A stretch of DNA of 64,000 nt from Triticum aestivum (Eukaryota > Streptophyta > Magnoliopsida > Poales > Poaceae), in NCBI RefSeq assembly GCF_018294505.1, contig NC_057809.1, positions 504,182,506 to 504,246,505 of the forward strand, written 5' to 3'. The notes beneath the pieces are model-generated. The model had not been told where the DNA came from. It worked only from the letters and a program-made list of their open reading frames with translations, and made no database searches. The first letter of the stretch is position 1. Each line of letters begins with the position of its first letter. The position numbers and the translations under genes were made by a program. Of the stretch, positions 54,977 through 64,000 are shown one piece after another.

Positions 54977-57146
54977 CTAGTTCTTCTTCTTTTGGATCCA
55001 CATCATCTTGATGGGAATCCTTGGAGTTGTAGTCGTACTTGATGAAGTGGAACTTGAAGTAGTCTTCGGAATCCACTTGACTAAGGTCTTTGGAGCTTCT
55101 TCAAATGCATCAATTTCCTCTTGAAGCTTATCCTTGCCTTTTTGCTTATAGTCTTGTGGTGGAAGATCATCTTGAGCTTGTGTCCCCTTGAAAGAAGTAT
55201 ACTTCTCTTGTTGAGGAATAAACTTTGTCTTGGGGTATTGATCTTCTTCCCACTCAACTCCATTGGCATTGAACTTTCGTTCAAAACCAACACCTTGATT
55301 CTTCCGGTGCATTCCTTGCTTGCGCACAATTTCCTCGAATTGCTTACTCCCGGCAAGGCTTTTGTACACTCCTTTCTCTATAATTCCCTTCAATAAGCTA
55401 TTTTCTTGCTCAAGTGTAACTTGGCTAAGAGAATCATTAGTGAAATCAAGAGAGCTACTAGAAGTAACAATATTGGATTTAGCATGATCATTGTTACTAC
55501 TAGAGGAAGAATCTTTCTTGTTCTTGTTACTAGACTTGACTTGAGGCATGTAAGTGGATAAGAGTAAACGCTTGGCAATGTAAGAAGAACTTTTCTTACG
55601 GAGATCATCATTGATTGCTTTTAAGAACTCACGCTCTTGCTCAAGATTGAGCTTTTCAAAGCGTAATTTCTCATGAGCTCTTAAAAGTTCTCGATGATCT
55701 TCGAAGATGGTTTCATGAGCTAACTTAAGAGTGTTTAGTTCTTTAGTTAGGGCCTCAATCTTCTCCTTATCATTGTCATTCGTTTTATCTTGATTAGCAT
55801 GATTAATTGACGTTTCATCATAGTATTCATCACTAGAGTTGTCAACAAGCAAATCATCTCCTAACAAGTCATCTTCATCACTATTGAAATCAACATACTC
55901 GGGATGTGTTACCTTAGGACCTTTGGGCATGAAGCATCTTCCAATTCCTTCATTTGGTGAGTCAAATATGTCGTAGGAGTTGGTTGACACAAGTGCTAGA
56001 CCGGCAACACCTTCATCTTGAGTATCTTCAGAGTTGGAGTGATAACTTCTCTCGGAGTGGCTGTCGGAGTCAGAGCCGGATACCCATTCACCAACATGAG
56101 CTTGATGTCTTCGTCTTGTGTAGCTTCTTGATGATTTTTCCTTCCTTTCCGAATCCTTGCTTCTCCGTGAGTGTCTTCGTTCATAACGATCATCTCTACT
56201 CCTTCTCTCTCTTGGTGATGATTCTTTGCTTCTTCTTTTTGGAGAATCTTCTATTCTCTTGTAGGGAGCCGTACACTCATTGGAGAAGTGTCCGGGTCTT
56301 CCACAGTTGTAGCAGTTTCGCTCTCGACTAGAAGATCTTTTGTCATTGTAGGACCTTGACTTGAAGCTTCTATCTTTGCTTCTACTCTTGTAGAACTTGT
56401 TGAAGTTCTTCACCATTAAGCTCAATTCTTCATTGAAGTCTTGTTTCTCACTCGACGATGTAGGGGCTTCACATGAGGCTTTATAGGCACCACTTGATTT
56501 GTTGTGAAGTCCCTCTTTATCCTTAAGTGACATCTCATGAGCAACAATTCTTCCAATCACCTCCGTTAGCTTGAGATCTTTGTAATTGGGCATCATTTGG
56601 ATCTATGTGCACACGGTATCATATTTTCCATACAAGGCTCTTAGAATCTTCTTGATGATGAATCTATCGGTCATCTCTTCACTTCCTAAGCCGGCAATCT
56701 CATTTGTGATGAGAGCAAGCCTAGAGTACATTTCAGCGACACCTTCACCATCCTTCATCTTGAACTTGTCAAGTTGGCTTTGGAGCACATCCAACTTGGA
56801 TTCCTTGACGGAGTCGGTACCTTCGTGCATATCAATCAAAGTGTCCCAAATTTCCTTTGCATTCTCAAGACGGCTGATTTTGTTGAATTCTTCGGGGCAC
56901 AATCCGTTGAAGAGAATATCACAAGCTTGAGCATTGTATTGCAACATCTTCAACTCATCCGCGGTAGCTTCACGGTTTGGTTCTCTCCCATCAAAGAAGT
57001 CACCTTGCAAACCAACACACACAATAGCCCAAACGGAGGGGTTATGTCCAAGAATATGCATTTTCATTTTTATGCTTCCAACTAGCAAAATTAGTACCAT
57101 CAAAGTACGGACCTCTACGGTGATAATTTCCCTCGCTAGACGCCAT
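54977..57146 (-). pseudogene. Element J: gag with zinc knuckle, two lesions
   Basis: The ATG at 57146 (MASSEGNYHRRGPYFDGTNF) is in a frame that shifts by one base at the T5 run 57067-57071, and a TAG near 56600 interrupts it once more. The capsid-like core has NKISRLENAKEIWDTLIDMH and GEGVAEMYSRLALITNEIAG, as in copia gag proteins. The CCHC knuckle CYNCGRPGHFSNEC is at about 56316-56275, between Arg/Ser-rich stretches. A coiled coil (IEALTKELNTLKLAHETIFE) and a Ser/Thr-rich end follow. The frame ends at 54977 where the protease should follow. Confidence 0.87.
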
Positions 57147-57217
57147 ACTCTCCTAGGTTGTGAAACCAAGGCTATGACCACCAAAAGCTATGGAGATCAA
57201 AGCAAATGGAGACCAAA

Positions 57218-57229
57218 GCTCTGATACCA
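57218..57229 (-). other. Element J: primer-binding site
   Basis: The minus strand reads TGGTATCAGAGC two bases from the 5' LTR. This is the standard copia site complementary to initiator methionine tRNA. Confidence 0.92.
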
Positions 57230-57231
57230 CT

Positions 57232-58899
57232 TGTAGGATTGAAAGTATGTCTAGAGGGGGGTGATTAGACTACTTGACCAAATAAAAACTTAACCTTTTC
57301 CCAATTTTAGTTCTTGGCAGATTTTAGCTAATTTAGGACAAGCCAAGCAATCATCACATAATTCAAGCAAGCATGCAAAGAGTATATAGGCAGTGGAAAG
57401 TAAAGCATGCAACTTGCAAGAATGTAAAGGGAAGGGTTTGGAGATTTCAAATGCAATTGGAGACACGGATGTTTTTCCCGTGGTTCGGATAGGTGGTGCT
57501 ATCCTACATCCATGTTGATGGAGACTTCAACCCACGAAGGGTAATGGTTGCGAGAGTCCACACAGGGCTCCACCCACGAAGGGTCACGGTTGCGCGAGTC
57601 CACGGAGGGCTCCACCCACGAAGGGTCCACGAAGAAGCAACCACCCACAAAGGGTCCACGAAGTAGCAACCTTGTCTATCCCACCATGGCCATCGCCCAC
57701 ACAGGACTTGCCTCACTAGCGGTAGATCTTCACGAAGTAGGCGATCTCCTTGCCCTTACAAACTTCTTGGTTCAACTCCACAATCTTGTCGGAGGCTCCC
57801 AAGTGACACCTAGCCAATCTAGGAGACACCACTCTCCAAGAAGTAACAAATGGTGTGTAGGTAATGAACTCCTTGCTCTTGTGCTTCAAATGATAGTCTC
57901 CCCAACACTCAACTCTCTCTCATAGGATTGGATTTGGTAGAAAGAAGATTTGAGTGGAAAGCAACTTGGAGAGGCTAGAGATCAAGATTCATATGGTAGG
58001 AATGGAATGTCTTGGTCTCAACACATGAGTAGGTGGTTCTCTCTCAGAACATATGAGTTGGAATGGTGTGTGTGTTCTGATGGCTCTCTCTTCTAATGAA
58101 GAGGAGGTGGAGGGGTATATATAGCCTCCACACAAAATCCAACCGTTACACACAGTTTTCCAATCTCGGTGCGACCGAATCAATAAACTTGGTTGGACCG
58201 ATTACACAAACTCGGTGAGACCCAATTTTGGTAATTAGCTAACCAGAGAGTTGGTCAGGCAAACTCGGTGGGACCGATTTGGTCTTTCGGTGAGACCGAG
58301 TGGAACTCGGTGAGACCGAAAAGTTACAAAGGGGAAACACTGAGTTTACATTGCAATCTCGGTGGGACCGATTCGCTCTTTCGGTGAGACCGAAAAGTTA
58401 CGAAAGGGAAACAGAGAGTTTGCAACCCCATCTCGGTGAGACCGAGATCCCTATCGGTAGGACCGAATTGCTAGGGTTTGGCAGTGGCTTATGACAAATG
58501 AAAACTCGGTGGCGCCGGATAGGAAGAATCGGTAGGACCGAGTTTGGCTTAGGGTTTAGGTCATATGTGGATATGGGAAAGTAGTTGAGGGTTTTGGAGC
58601 ATATCACTAAGCACATGAAGCAAGAGGCTCATTAAGCAACACCTCATCCCTCCTTGATAGTATTGGCTTTTCCTAAAGACTCAATGTGATCTTGGATCAC
58701 TAAAATATAAAATGAAGAGTCTTGAGCTTTTGAGCTTGAGCCAATCCTTTGTCCTTAGCATTTTGAGGGTTCCACTTTCACATCCATGCCATGCCAATCA
58801 TTGAGCTTTCCTGAAATAATCATCTTGGAATAGCATTAGCTCAATCAGCTATATGTTGTTATGAATTACCAAAACCACCTAGGGATAGTTGCACTTTCA
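57232..58899 (-). repeat. Element J: 5' LTR
   Basis: In element sense it starts at 58899 and ends at 57232. The TATA box is near 58115-58124 and the palindrome array is at 58166-58541, in the same spacing as in the 3' LTR. Confidence 0.93.
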
Positions 58900-58904
58900 G
58901 GAAC

Positions 58905-59523
58905 CACCTACAATGTGTGTAGCATGGAAGATATCGAGATCTCTCGGTTGTTATGTTGACAATGAAAGTATACCGCTCAAAATATTATTCATATCTATTT
59001 CAAAATCGAGCTCTGGCACCTCTAGAAATCCCTGCTTCCCTCTGCGAAGGGCTTATCTATTTACTTTTATGTTGAGTCATCATCCTCTTATTAAAAAGCA
59101 CCAGTTGGAGAGCACCGCTATCATTTGCATCCATTACTGTTGCTAGATCTCTTTTACCATGAATTACAATATCTAGTCAGTCCTTGATCTTTAAAGGTGC
59201 TATGCATTTATGTTTTGAGGTCTCAGAAAGGGCTAGTGACATACCATCTTGTTATATCATATCATGATTGTTTTGAGAAAGTGTTGTCATCCGAAATTGT
59301 TATTATTGCTCGCTAGCTGATTATGCCATTGATATGAGTAAACATGAGACCTAAATGTTATTATGAATATGGTTAGTTCATAATATTTGCCGAAAACTTG
59401 AATACTCGCTTTACATATTTACAACAACAAGAGCAAACAGAGTTTGTAAAAGTTTTTCTTTATCACTTTCAGTTTATCAAATGAATTGCTTGAGGACAAG
59501 CAAATGTTTAAGCTTGGGGGAGT
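58905..59523 (+). other. Element I: 3' end and polypurine tract after insertion J
   Basis: AT-rich sequence of I resumes after the right ggaac and contains no gene. It ends with aagcttgggggagt (59510-59523), the polypurine tract directly before the 3' LTR. Confidence 0.75.
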
Positions 59524-60907
59524 TGATACGTCTCCGTCGTATCTACTTTTCCAAACACTTTTGCCCTTGTTTTGGACTCTAACTTGCATGATTTGAATGG
59601 AACTAACACGGACTGACGTTGTTTTCAGCAGTATTGCCATGGTGTTATTTTTGTGCAGAAATAAAAGTTCTCGGAATGACCTGAAAATCAACAAAGATTA
59701 TTTTTGGAATATATAAAAAATACTGGAAGAAGAATCCACGTCAGGGGCCCACACCCTGTCCACGAGGGTGGGGGGCGCGCCTACCCCCTGGACGCGCCCC
59801 CTGACGCTCCTTCGACCTCAACTCCAACTCCATATATTCGTGTTCAAGGAGAAAAAAAATCAGAGAGAAGGATTCATCATGTTTTACGATACGGAGCCGC
59901 TGCCATGCCCTAAACTCTCTCGGGAGGGCTGATCTGGAGTCCTCGGGGCTCCGGAGAAGGGAATCCGCCACCATCGTCATCATCAACCTTCCTCCATCAC
60001 CAATTTCATGATGCTCACCGCCGTGCGTGAGTAATTCCATCGTAGGCTTGCTGGACGGTGATGGGATGGATGAGATTTATCATGTAATCGAGTTAGTTTT
60101 GTTAGGGTTTGATCCCTAGTATCCACTATGTTCTGAGATTGATGTTGCTATGACTTTTCTATGCTTAATGCTTGTCACTAGGGCCCGAGTGCCATGATTT
60201 CAGATCTGAACCTATTATGTTTTCATGAATATATGTGAGTTCTTGATCCTATCTTGCAAGTCTATAGTTAGCTATTATGTGTTATGATCCGTTAACCCCA
60301 AAGTGAAAATAATTGGGACCATTACAGTTGATGACTGTAGTTTGAGGAGTTCATGTATTTACTATGTGTTAATGCTTTGGTACGGTACTCTATTAAAAGG
60401 ACGCCTTAATATCCCTTAGTTTCCAATAGGACCCCGCTACCACGGGAGGGTAGGACAAAAGATGTCATGCAAGTTCTTTTCCATAAGCACGTATGACTAT
60501 ATTCGGAATACATGCCTACATTACATTGATGAACCGGAGCTAGTTCTATGTCACCCTATGTTATAACTGTTGCATGATCGATCGCATCCGACATAATTCT
60601 CCATCACCGATCCAATGCCTATGAGCTTTACATATATTGTTCTTCGCTTATTTACTTTTCCGTTGCTACTGGTACAATCACTATGAAACCCAAAAACATT
60701 ACTTTTGCTACCGTTACCATTTTTATCATATTACTTGCTACTAAATACCTTACTACAGATATTAAGTTTCTAGGTGTGGTTGAATTGACAACTCAACTGC
60801 TAATACTTGAGAATATTCTTTGGCTCCCCTTGTGTCGAATCAATAAATTTGGGTTGAATACTCTACCCTTGAAAACTGTTGTGATCCCCTGTACTTGTGG
60901 GTTATCA
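59524..60907 (+). repeat. Element I: 3' LTR
   Basis: This 1384-base LTR begins tgatacgtctccgtcg and ends gggttatca. It is followed by ggcgt (60908-60912). Confidence 0.93.
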
Positions 60908-60912
60908 GGCGT

Positions 60913-61130
60913 CATCTTTGGAAGAAAGGGTGCGCGAATGGGGATCGGTATTCATGGATTCGGGGGTTGCCGGCACTAGAGCAGACGAGCCGACGAAGCT
61001 TACGAAAGAAGACTTAAATAGAACCAGAAATTTTCATCGCAAACGGTTCCTACAAAGCAACTGTGTGTGATGTTGTAGATATTTTTTATTAGCTGTGAAA
61101 GACGAATTCAGAGTAAAGTGGCCACGGATG
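60913..61130 (-). promoter_or_regulatory. CACTA: upstream region of the Ala-rich ORF
   Basis: On the minus strand a TATA-like TATTTAAGTC lies at 61020-61011, about 100 bases before the ATG at 60915. Another ATG at 60955 is out of frame with the ORF. Near 61030-61075 there is gcaaacggt and tgtgtgtgatg, the motif type of the CACTA subterminal repeats. Confidence 0.45.
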
Positions 61131-63666
61131 GTGTTTTAAATGCACAAGAAAATTTGTAGTACTAAAACAACTGTCATGTCAAATTTTGGAAAAAATTTAG
61201 GGGTCATTTGACCTTTTAAGACATGTTATTTTCTAGCCATTTAATGACCGTAATTCAAATTAGAACTAGATGTACATGCAACGGCTAACCATAACGGTTT
61301 GAAAAATCATATTTGTGTACTTGTGTGCGGTTTAATACCATGTGCGGTAAACTTGAAGGATTTTCAAACATATTGGTCTAATGGCCATGACACAATTAAG
61401 CATGGAGTGCCATGGCATTTAAATTACAAAATATAAAAAAAATCAGAAACACATGAAACCTTGGTTGATGTAATGTCATGCCACCAAGATGATGTGGTAA
61501 AAAATCGGCATGTTTTATGAAAGTTTGGACACACACCCCTCACAAACCGGAGTAACTCACTAGAAGACTCATGGTTCCGAGAGGGAACAATGCATGTTTG
61601 ATGACGAACGGAAGATAGCTTCCTCTACGTGTAACGTGCACTAATACAACTTTCATGTGAAAATTTGGGAAATTTCAGGGGTCATCTGACCTTTTGAAGA
61701 CATTTAAGTGATTTTCTAGCTATTTAATGATCGTAATTCAAATTTGAACTACATCGACATGCAACGACTAACCATAGTGGTTTGAAAAATCATATTTGTG
61801 TACTTGGTGCGAGTTAATTCCATGTGCAGTAAATTAGAAGGAATTTTCAAACATATTGGTCTCACGACATGGACACATGCATATGTATGCATGGAGTGCC
61901 ATGGCATTTTAATTCCAAAAAATTAAAAAATGATTAAAAAAGCATGAAACCTTGCTCGATATAATCTCATGCCACCAAGATGATGTGGTAAAAAAATTGG
62001 CATGTTTAACGAAAGTTTGTACACACACCCCTCACAAAAGGGGAGAAACTCACTAGAAGGCTAGTGGTTCCGAGAGGGAACAATGCATGTTTGATGACGG
62101 ATGGGAGATAGCTTCCCCTTACAGCCTTCAATTTTTTCTATGTTTAACGTGCACTAATACAACTGTCATGTGAAAATTTGCAAAAATTTCAGGGGTCATT
62201 TGACCTTTTAAGGACATTTAAATGATTTCCTAGCCATTTAATGGTCGTAATTCAAATTTGAACTGCATCTACATGCAACGGCTAACCATAATGGTTTGAA
62301 AAATCATATGTGTGTACTTGTGTGCGAGTTAATTCCATGTGCAGTAAATTAGAAGGAATTTTCAAACATATTGGTCTCACGACATGGACACATGCATGGA
62401 GTGCCATGGCATTTTAATTCCAAAAAATGAAAAATGATCAGAAAAACATGAAACCTTGCTTGATGTAATGTCATGCCACCAAGATGATGCGTTAAAAAAT
62501 TGGCATGTTTGACAAAAGTTTGGACACACACCCCTCACAAACCGGAGCAACTCACTAAAAGGCTCGTTGTTCCGAGAGGGAACAATGCATGTTTGATGAC
62601 GAATGGGAGATAACTTCCTCTTACGTCCTTCAATTTTTTTCTACATTTAACATGCACTAATACAATAGTCATGTGAAATTTGGAAAATTTCAGGGGTCAA
62701 TTGACCTTTTAAAGACATTTAAGTGATTTTCTAGCCATTTAATGACCGTAATTCAAATTTGAACTACATCTACATGCAATGGCTAACCATAACGGTTTGA
62801 AAAATCATATTTGTCTACTTGTGTGCGAGTTAATTCCATGTGAAGTAAATTAGAAGGAATTTTCAAACATATTGGTCTCATGACATGGACACATGCATGG
62901 AGTGCCATGGCATTTTAATTCCAAAAAATTAAAAAAATGATCAGAAAAACATGAAACCTTGCTTGATGTAATGTCATGCCACCAAGATGATGTGGTAAAA
63001 AAATTGGCCTGTTTCACGAAAGTTTGGACACCCCCCCTCACAAACCGGAGCAACTCACTAGAAGGCTCGTGGTTCCAAGAGGGAACAATGCATGTTTGAT
63101 GACGAACGGGAGATAGCTTCCTCTTATGGCCTTCAATTTTTTTCTACATTTAACGTGCACTAATACAATTGTCATGTGAAAAATTGGAAAATTTCAGGGG
63201 TCATTTGACCTTTTAAAGACATTAAGTGATTTTTTAGCCATTTAATGACCATAATTCAAATTTGAACTACATCTACATGTGACGGCTAACCATAACGGTT
63301 TGAAAAATCATATTTGTGTACTTGTGTGCGAGTTAATTTCATGTGCAGTAAATTAGAAGTAATTTTCAAACATATTGGTCTCACGGCATGGGCACATGCA
63401 TGGAGTGCCATGGCATTTTAATTTCAAAAAAATGAAAAATGAGCAGAAAAACATGAAACCTTGATTGATGTAATGTCATGCCACCAAGATGATGTGCTAA
63501 AAAAATTGGCATGTTTGCCGAAAGTTTGGGCACACACCCCTCACAAATCGGAGCAACTCACTAGAAGACTCGTGGTTCCTAGAGGGAGCAATGCTTGTTT
63601 GATGACGAACGGGAGATAGCTTCCTCTTACGGCCTTCAAATTATTTTCTACATTTAACATGCACTC
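61131..63666. repeat. About five tandem repeats of roughly 500 bp inside the CACTA element
   Basis: The marker aggggtca occurs at 61199, 61677, 62191, 62692 and 63196 (steps 478, 514, 501 and 504). Each unit also has aaattagaaggaattttcaa, catggagtgccatggcattt and tgccaccaagatgatg in the same order. The last unit ends at about 63666. No coding capacity is conserved across units. Internal tandem arrays are known in grass CACTA elements. Confidence 0.88.
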
Positions 63667-64000
63667 ACTACTTGAGGATGCTGCTAACGCAACACTACGA
63701 TCAGAGACCCTTTGAGAAACTGTGTGCGATGCAATAATCGCAAACGGTGCTGTATGAAAACCGTCATAAATGTGTAAAACGTTTGCGACGACGGATGCAT
63801 CAAACATGGTTCAGGTTTTAGTTGCGTGTGCGATGAAGGGCATACGATTCAGTTCAATTAACTGTTTGCGATGAGGAGGAACAAAAGAAACGGGCAACCA
63901 GATGAAGGCGTGTGCGATACACATCATACGGTTCACTCGAATGAACTGTTTGTGATTAGGCAACACAAAAGAAACGGGCAGCCAGATGAAGGTGTGTGCG
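63667..64000. repeat. CACTA subterminal-type repeats, running off the window
   Basis: Short motifs gtgtgcgat and gtttgcgat alternate. Units of about 84 bases begin gtgtgcgat at 63829 and 63910, and a third begins at 63994. Each contains gaaacgggca(a/g)ccagatgaagg. The element terminus should lie further right. Confidence 0.7.

Larger units (their letters stand above)
49015..58899 (-). mobile_element. Element J: SIRE-like copia retrotransposon with gag and extra ORF but no pol
   Basis: LTRs of 1671 and 1668 bases and target duplications ggaac (49010-49014, 58900-58904) define it. Its LTRs, 3' region and primer site are related to element C. The minus strand carries gag (57146-54977) and, after an internal promoter, an extra ORF (53308-51209). 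Protease, integrase, reverse transcriptase and RNase H are absent. About 25 substitutions separate the LTRs by eye (about 1.5 %), so it is young and must have been moved by enzymes from another copy. Confidence 0.93.
41536..60907 (+). mobile_element. Element I: Athila-like gypsy retrotransposon without pol, hosting J
   Basis: LTRs 41536-42927 and 59524-60907 begin tgata and end ttatca, with target duplications ggcgt at 41531-41535 and 60908-60912. The primer site matches the one usual for Athila-type elements. Gag-protease (43006-45540) and a second ORF (46555-47660) are present, but reverse transcriptase, RNase H and integrase are absent, so it depended on other elements. J (49015-58899) interrupts the 3' part. 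The LTRs look more diverged than those of J. The family may be the WHAM/Sabrina group (recalled). Confidence 0.93.
38971..64000. mobile_element. Element H: CACTA-type DNA transposon, partial, hosting I and J
   Basis: It starts CACTGGTACGCG at 38971. It continues with a short inverted repeat (gcgacgg..ccgtcgc near 39020-39042) and subterminal repeats. A matching style of short repeats (tgtgcgat..gcaaacggt) appears near 61040 and after 63700. The other terminus is outside the window. Without elements I and J it covers about 5.6 kb here. Its visible genes are a zf-GRF-like fragment and an Ala-rich ORF, both on the minus strand. No transposase is visible. The preceding tga may be the 3-bp target duplication, but this cannot be confirmed. 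Confidence 0.65.

Overview
The window reads as intergenic DNA of a large grass genome, most likely Triticeae (wheat, Aegilops, barley or rye). I infer this from stacked LTR retrotransposons with exact 5-bp target-site duplications (TSDs), a long CACTA-type DNA transposon with tandem arrays, and LTRs recalled as resembling Triticeae BARE/Angela, SIRE/Maximus and Athila-type families. Family names come from memory, without a search. I see no ordinary host gene, no RNA gene and no CRISPR array.

Left half (1-33872). Element A, a minus-strand Ty3/gypsy copy that runs off the left edge, has its LTR split (2941-3197 and 33228-33872) by element B, a plus-strand copy of the same family (3198-33222, TSD gaggt). 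B carries two further insertions. C is a minus-strand SIRE-like copia element (7564-17107, TSD gtacc). D is a minus-strand Tat-like gypsy element (17458-30692, TSD ccctc). A and B share a gag-protease layout with the same internally deleted reverse transcriptase, so the family was probably mobilised in trans. B also has an antisense gene with a B3-like domain. D has an almost intact gag-pro-pol and an antisense five-exon gene with its own TATA box.

Middle (33873-38970). Three pieces of older LTR sequence lie here: a BARE/WIS/Angela-like fragment, a very long minus-strand LTR holding a MITE-like insertion, and an Athila-like LTR fragment.

Right half (38971-64000). A CACTA-type element starts at 38971 and runs off the right edge. 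One of its genes is split at its start codon by I, a plus-strand Athila-like element (41536-60907, TSD ggcgt). I has gag-pro and a second ORF but no reverse transcriptase or integrase. I is in turn interrupted by J, a minus-strand relative of C (49015-58899, TSD ggaac). J has gag and an extra ORF but no pol. The CACTA element continues with about five 500-bp tandem repeats and 84-bp subterminal repeats.

Most unusual signal. In C and J, the region upstream of the TATA box in each LTR holds an array of 13-bp palindromes, consensus TCGGT-NNN-ACCGA. They come in pairs 20-23 bp apart, with pairs repeating every 63-75 bp. The same paired module flanks the internal promoter of the extra ORF in J. 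In both elements a 24-26 bp inverted repeat also encloses the polypurine tract and the LTR terminus.
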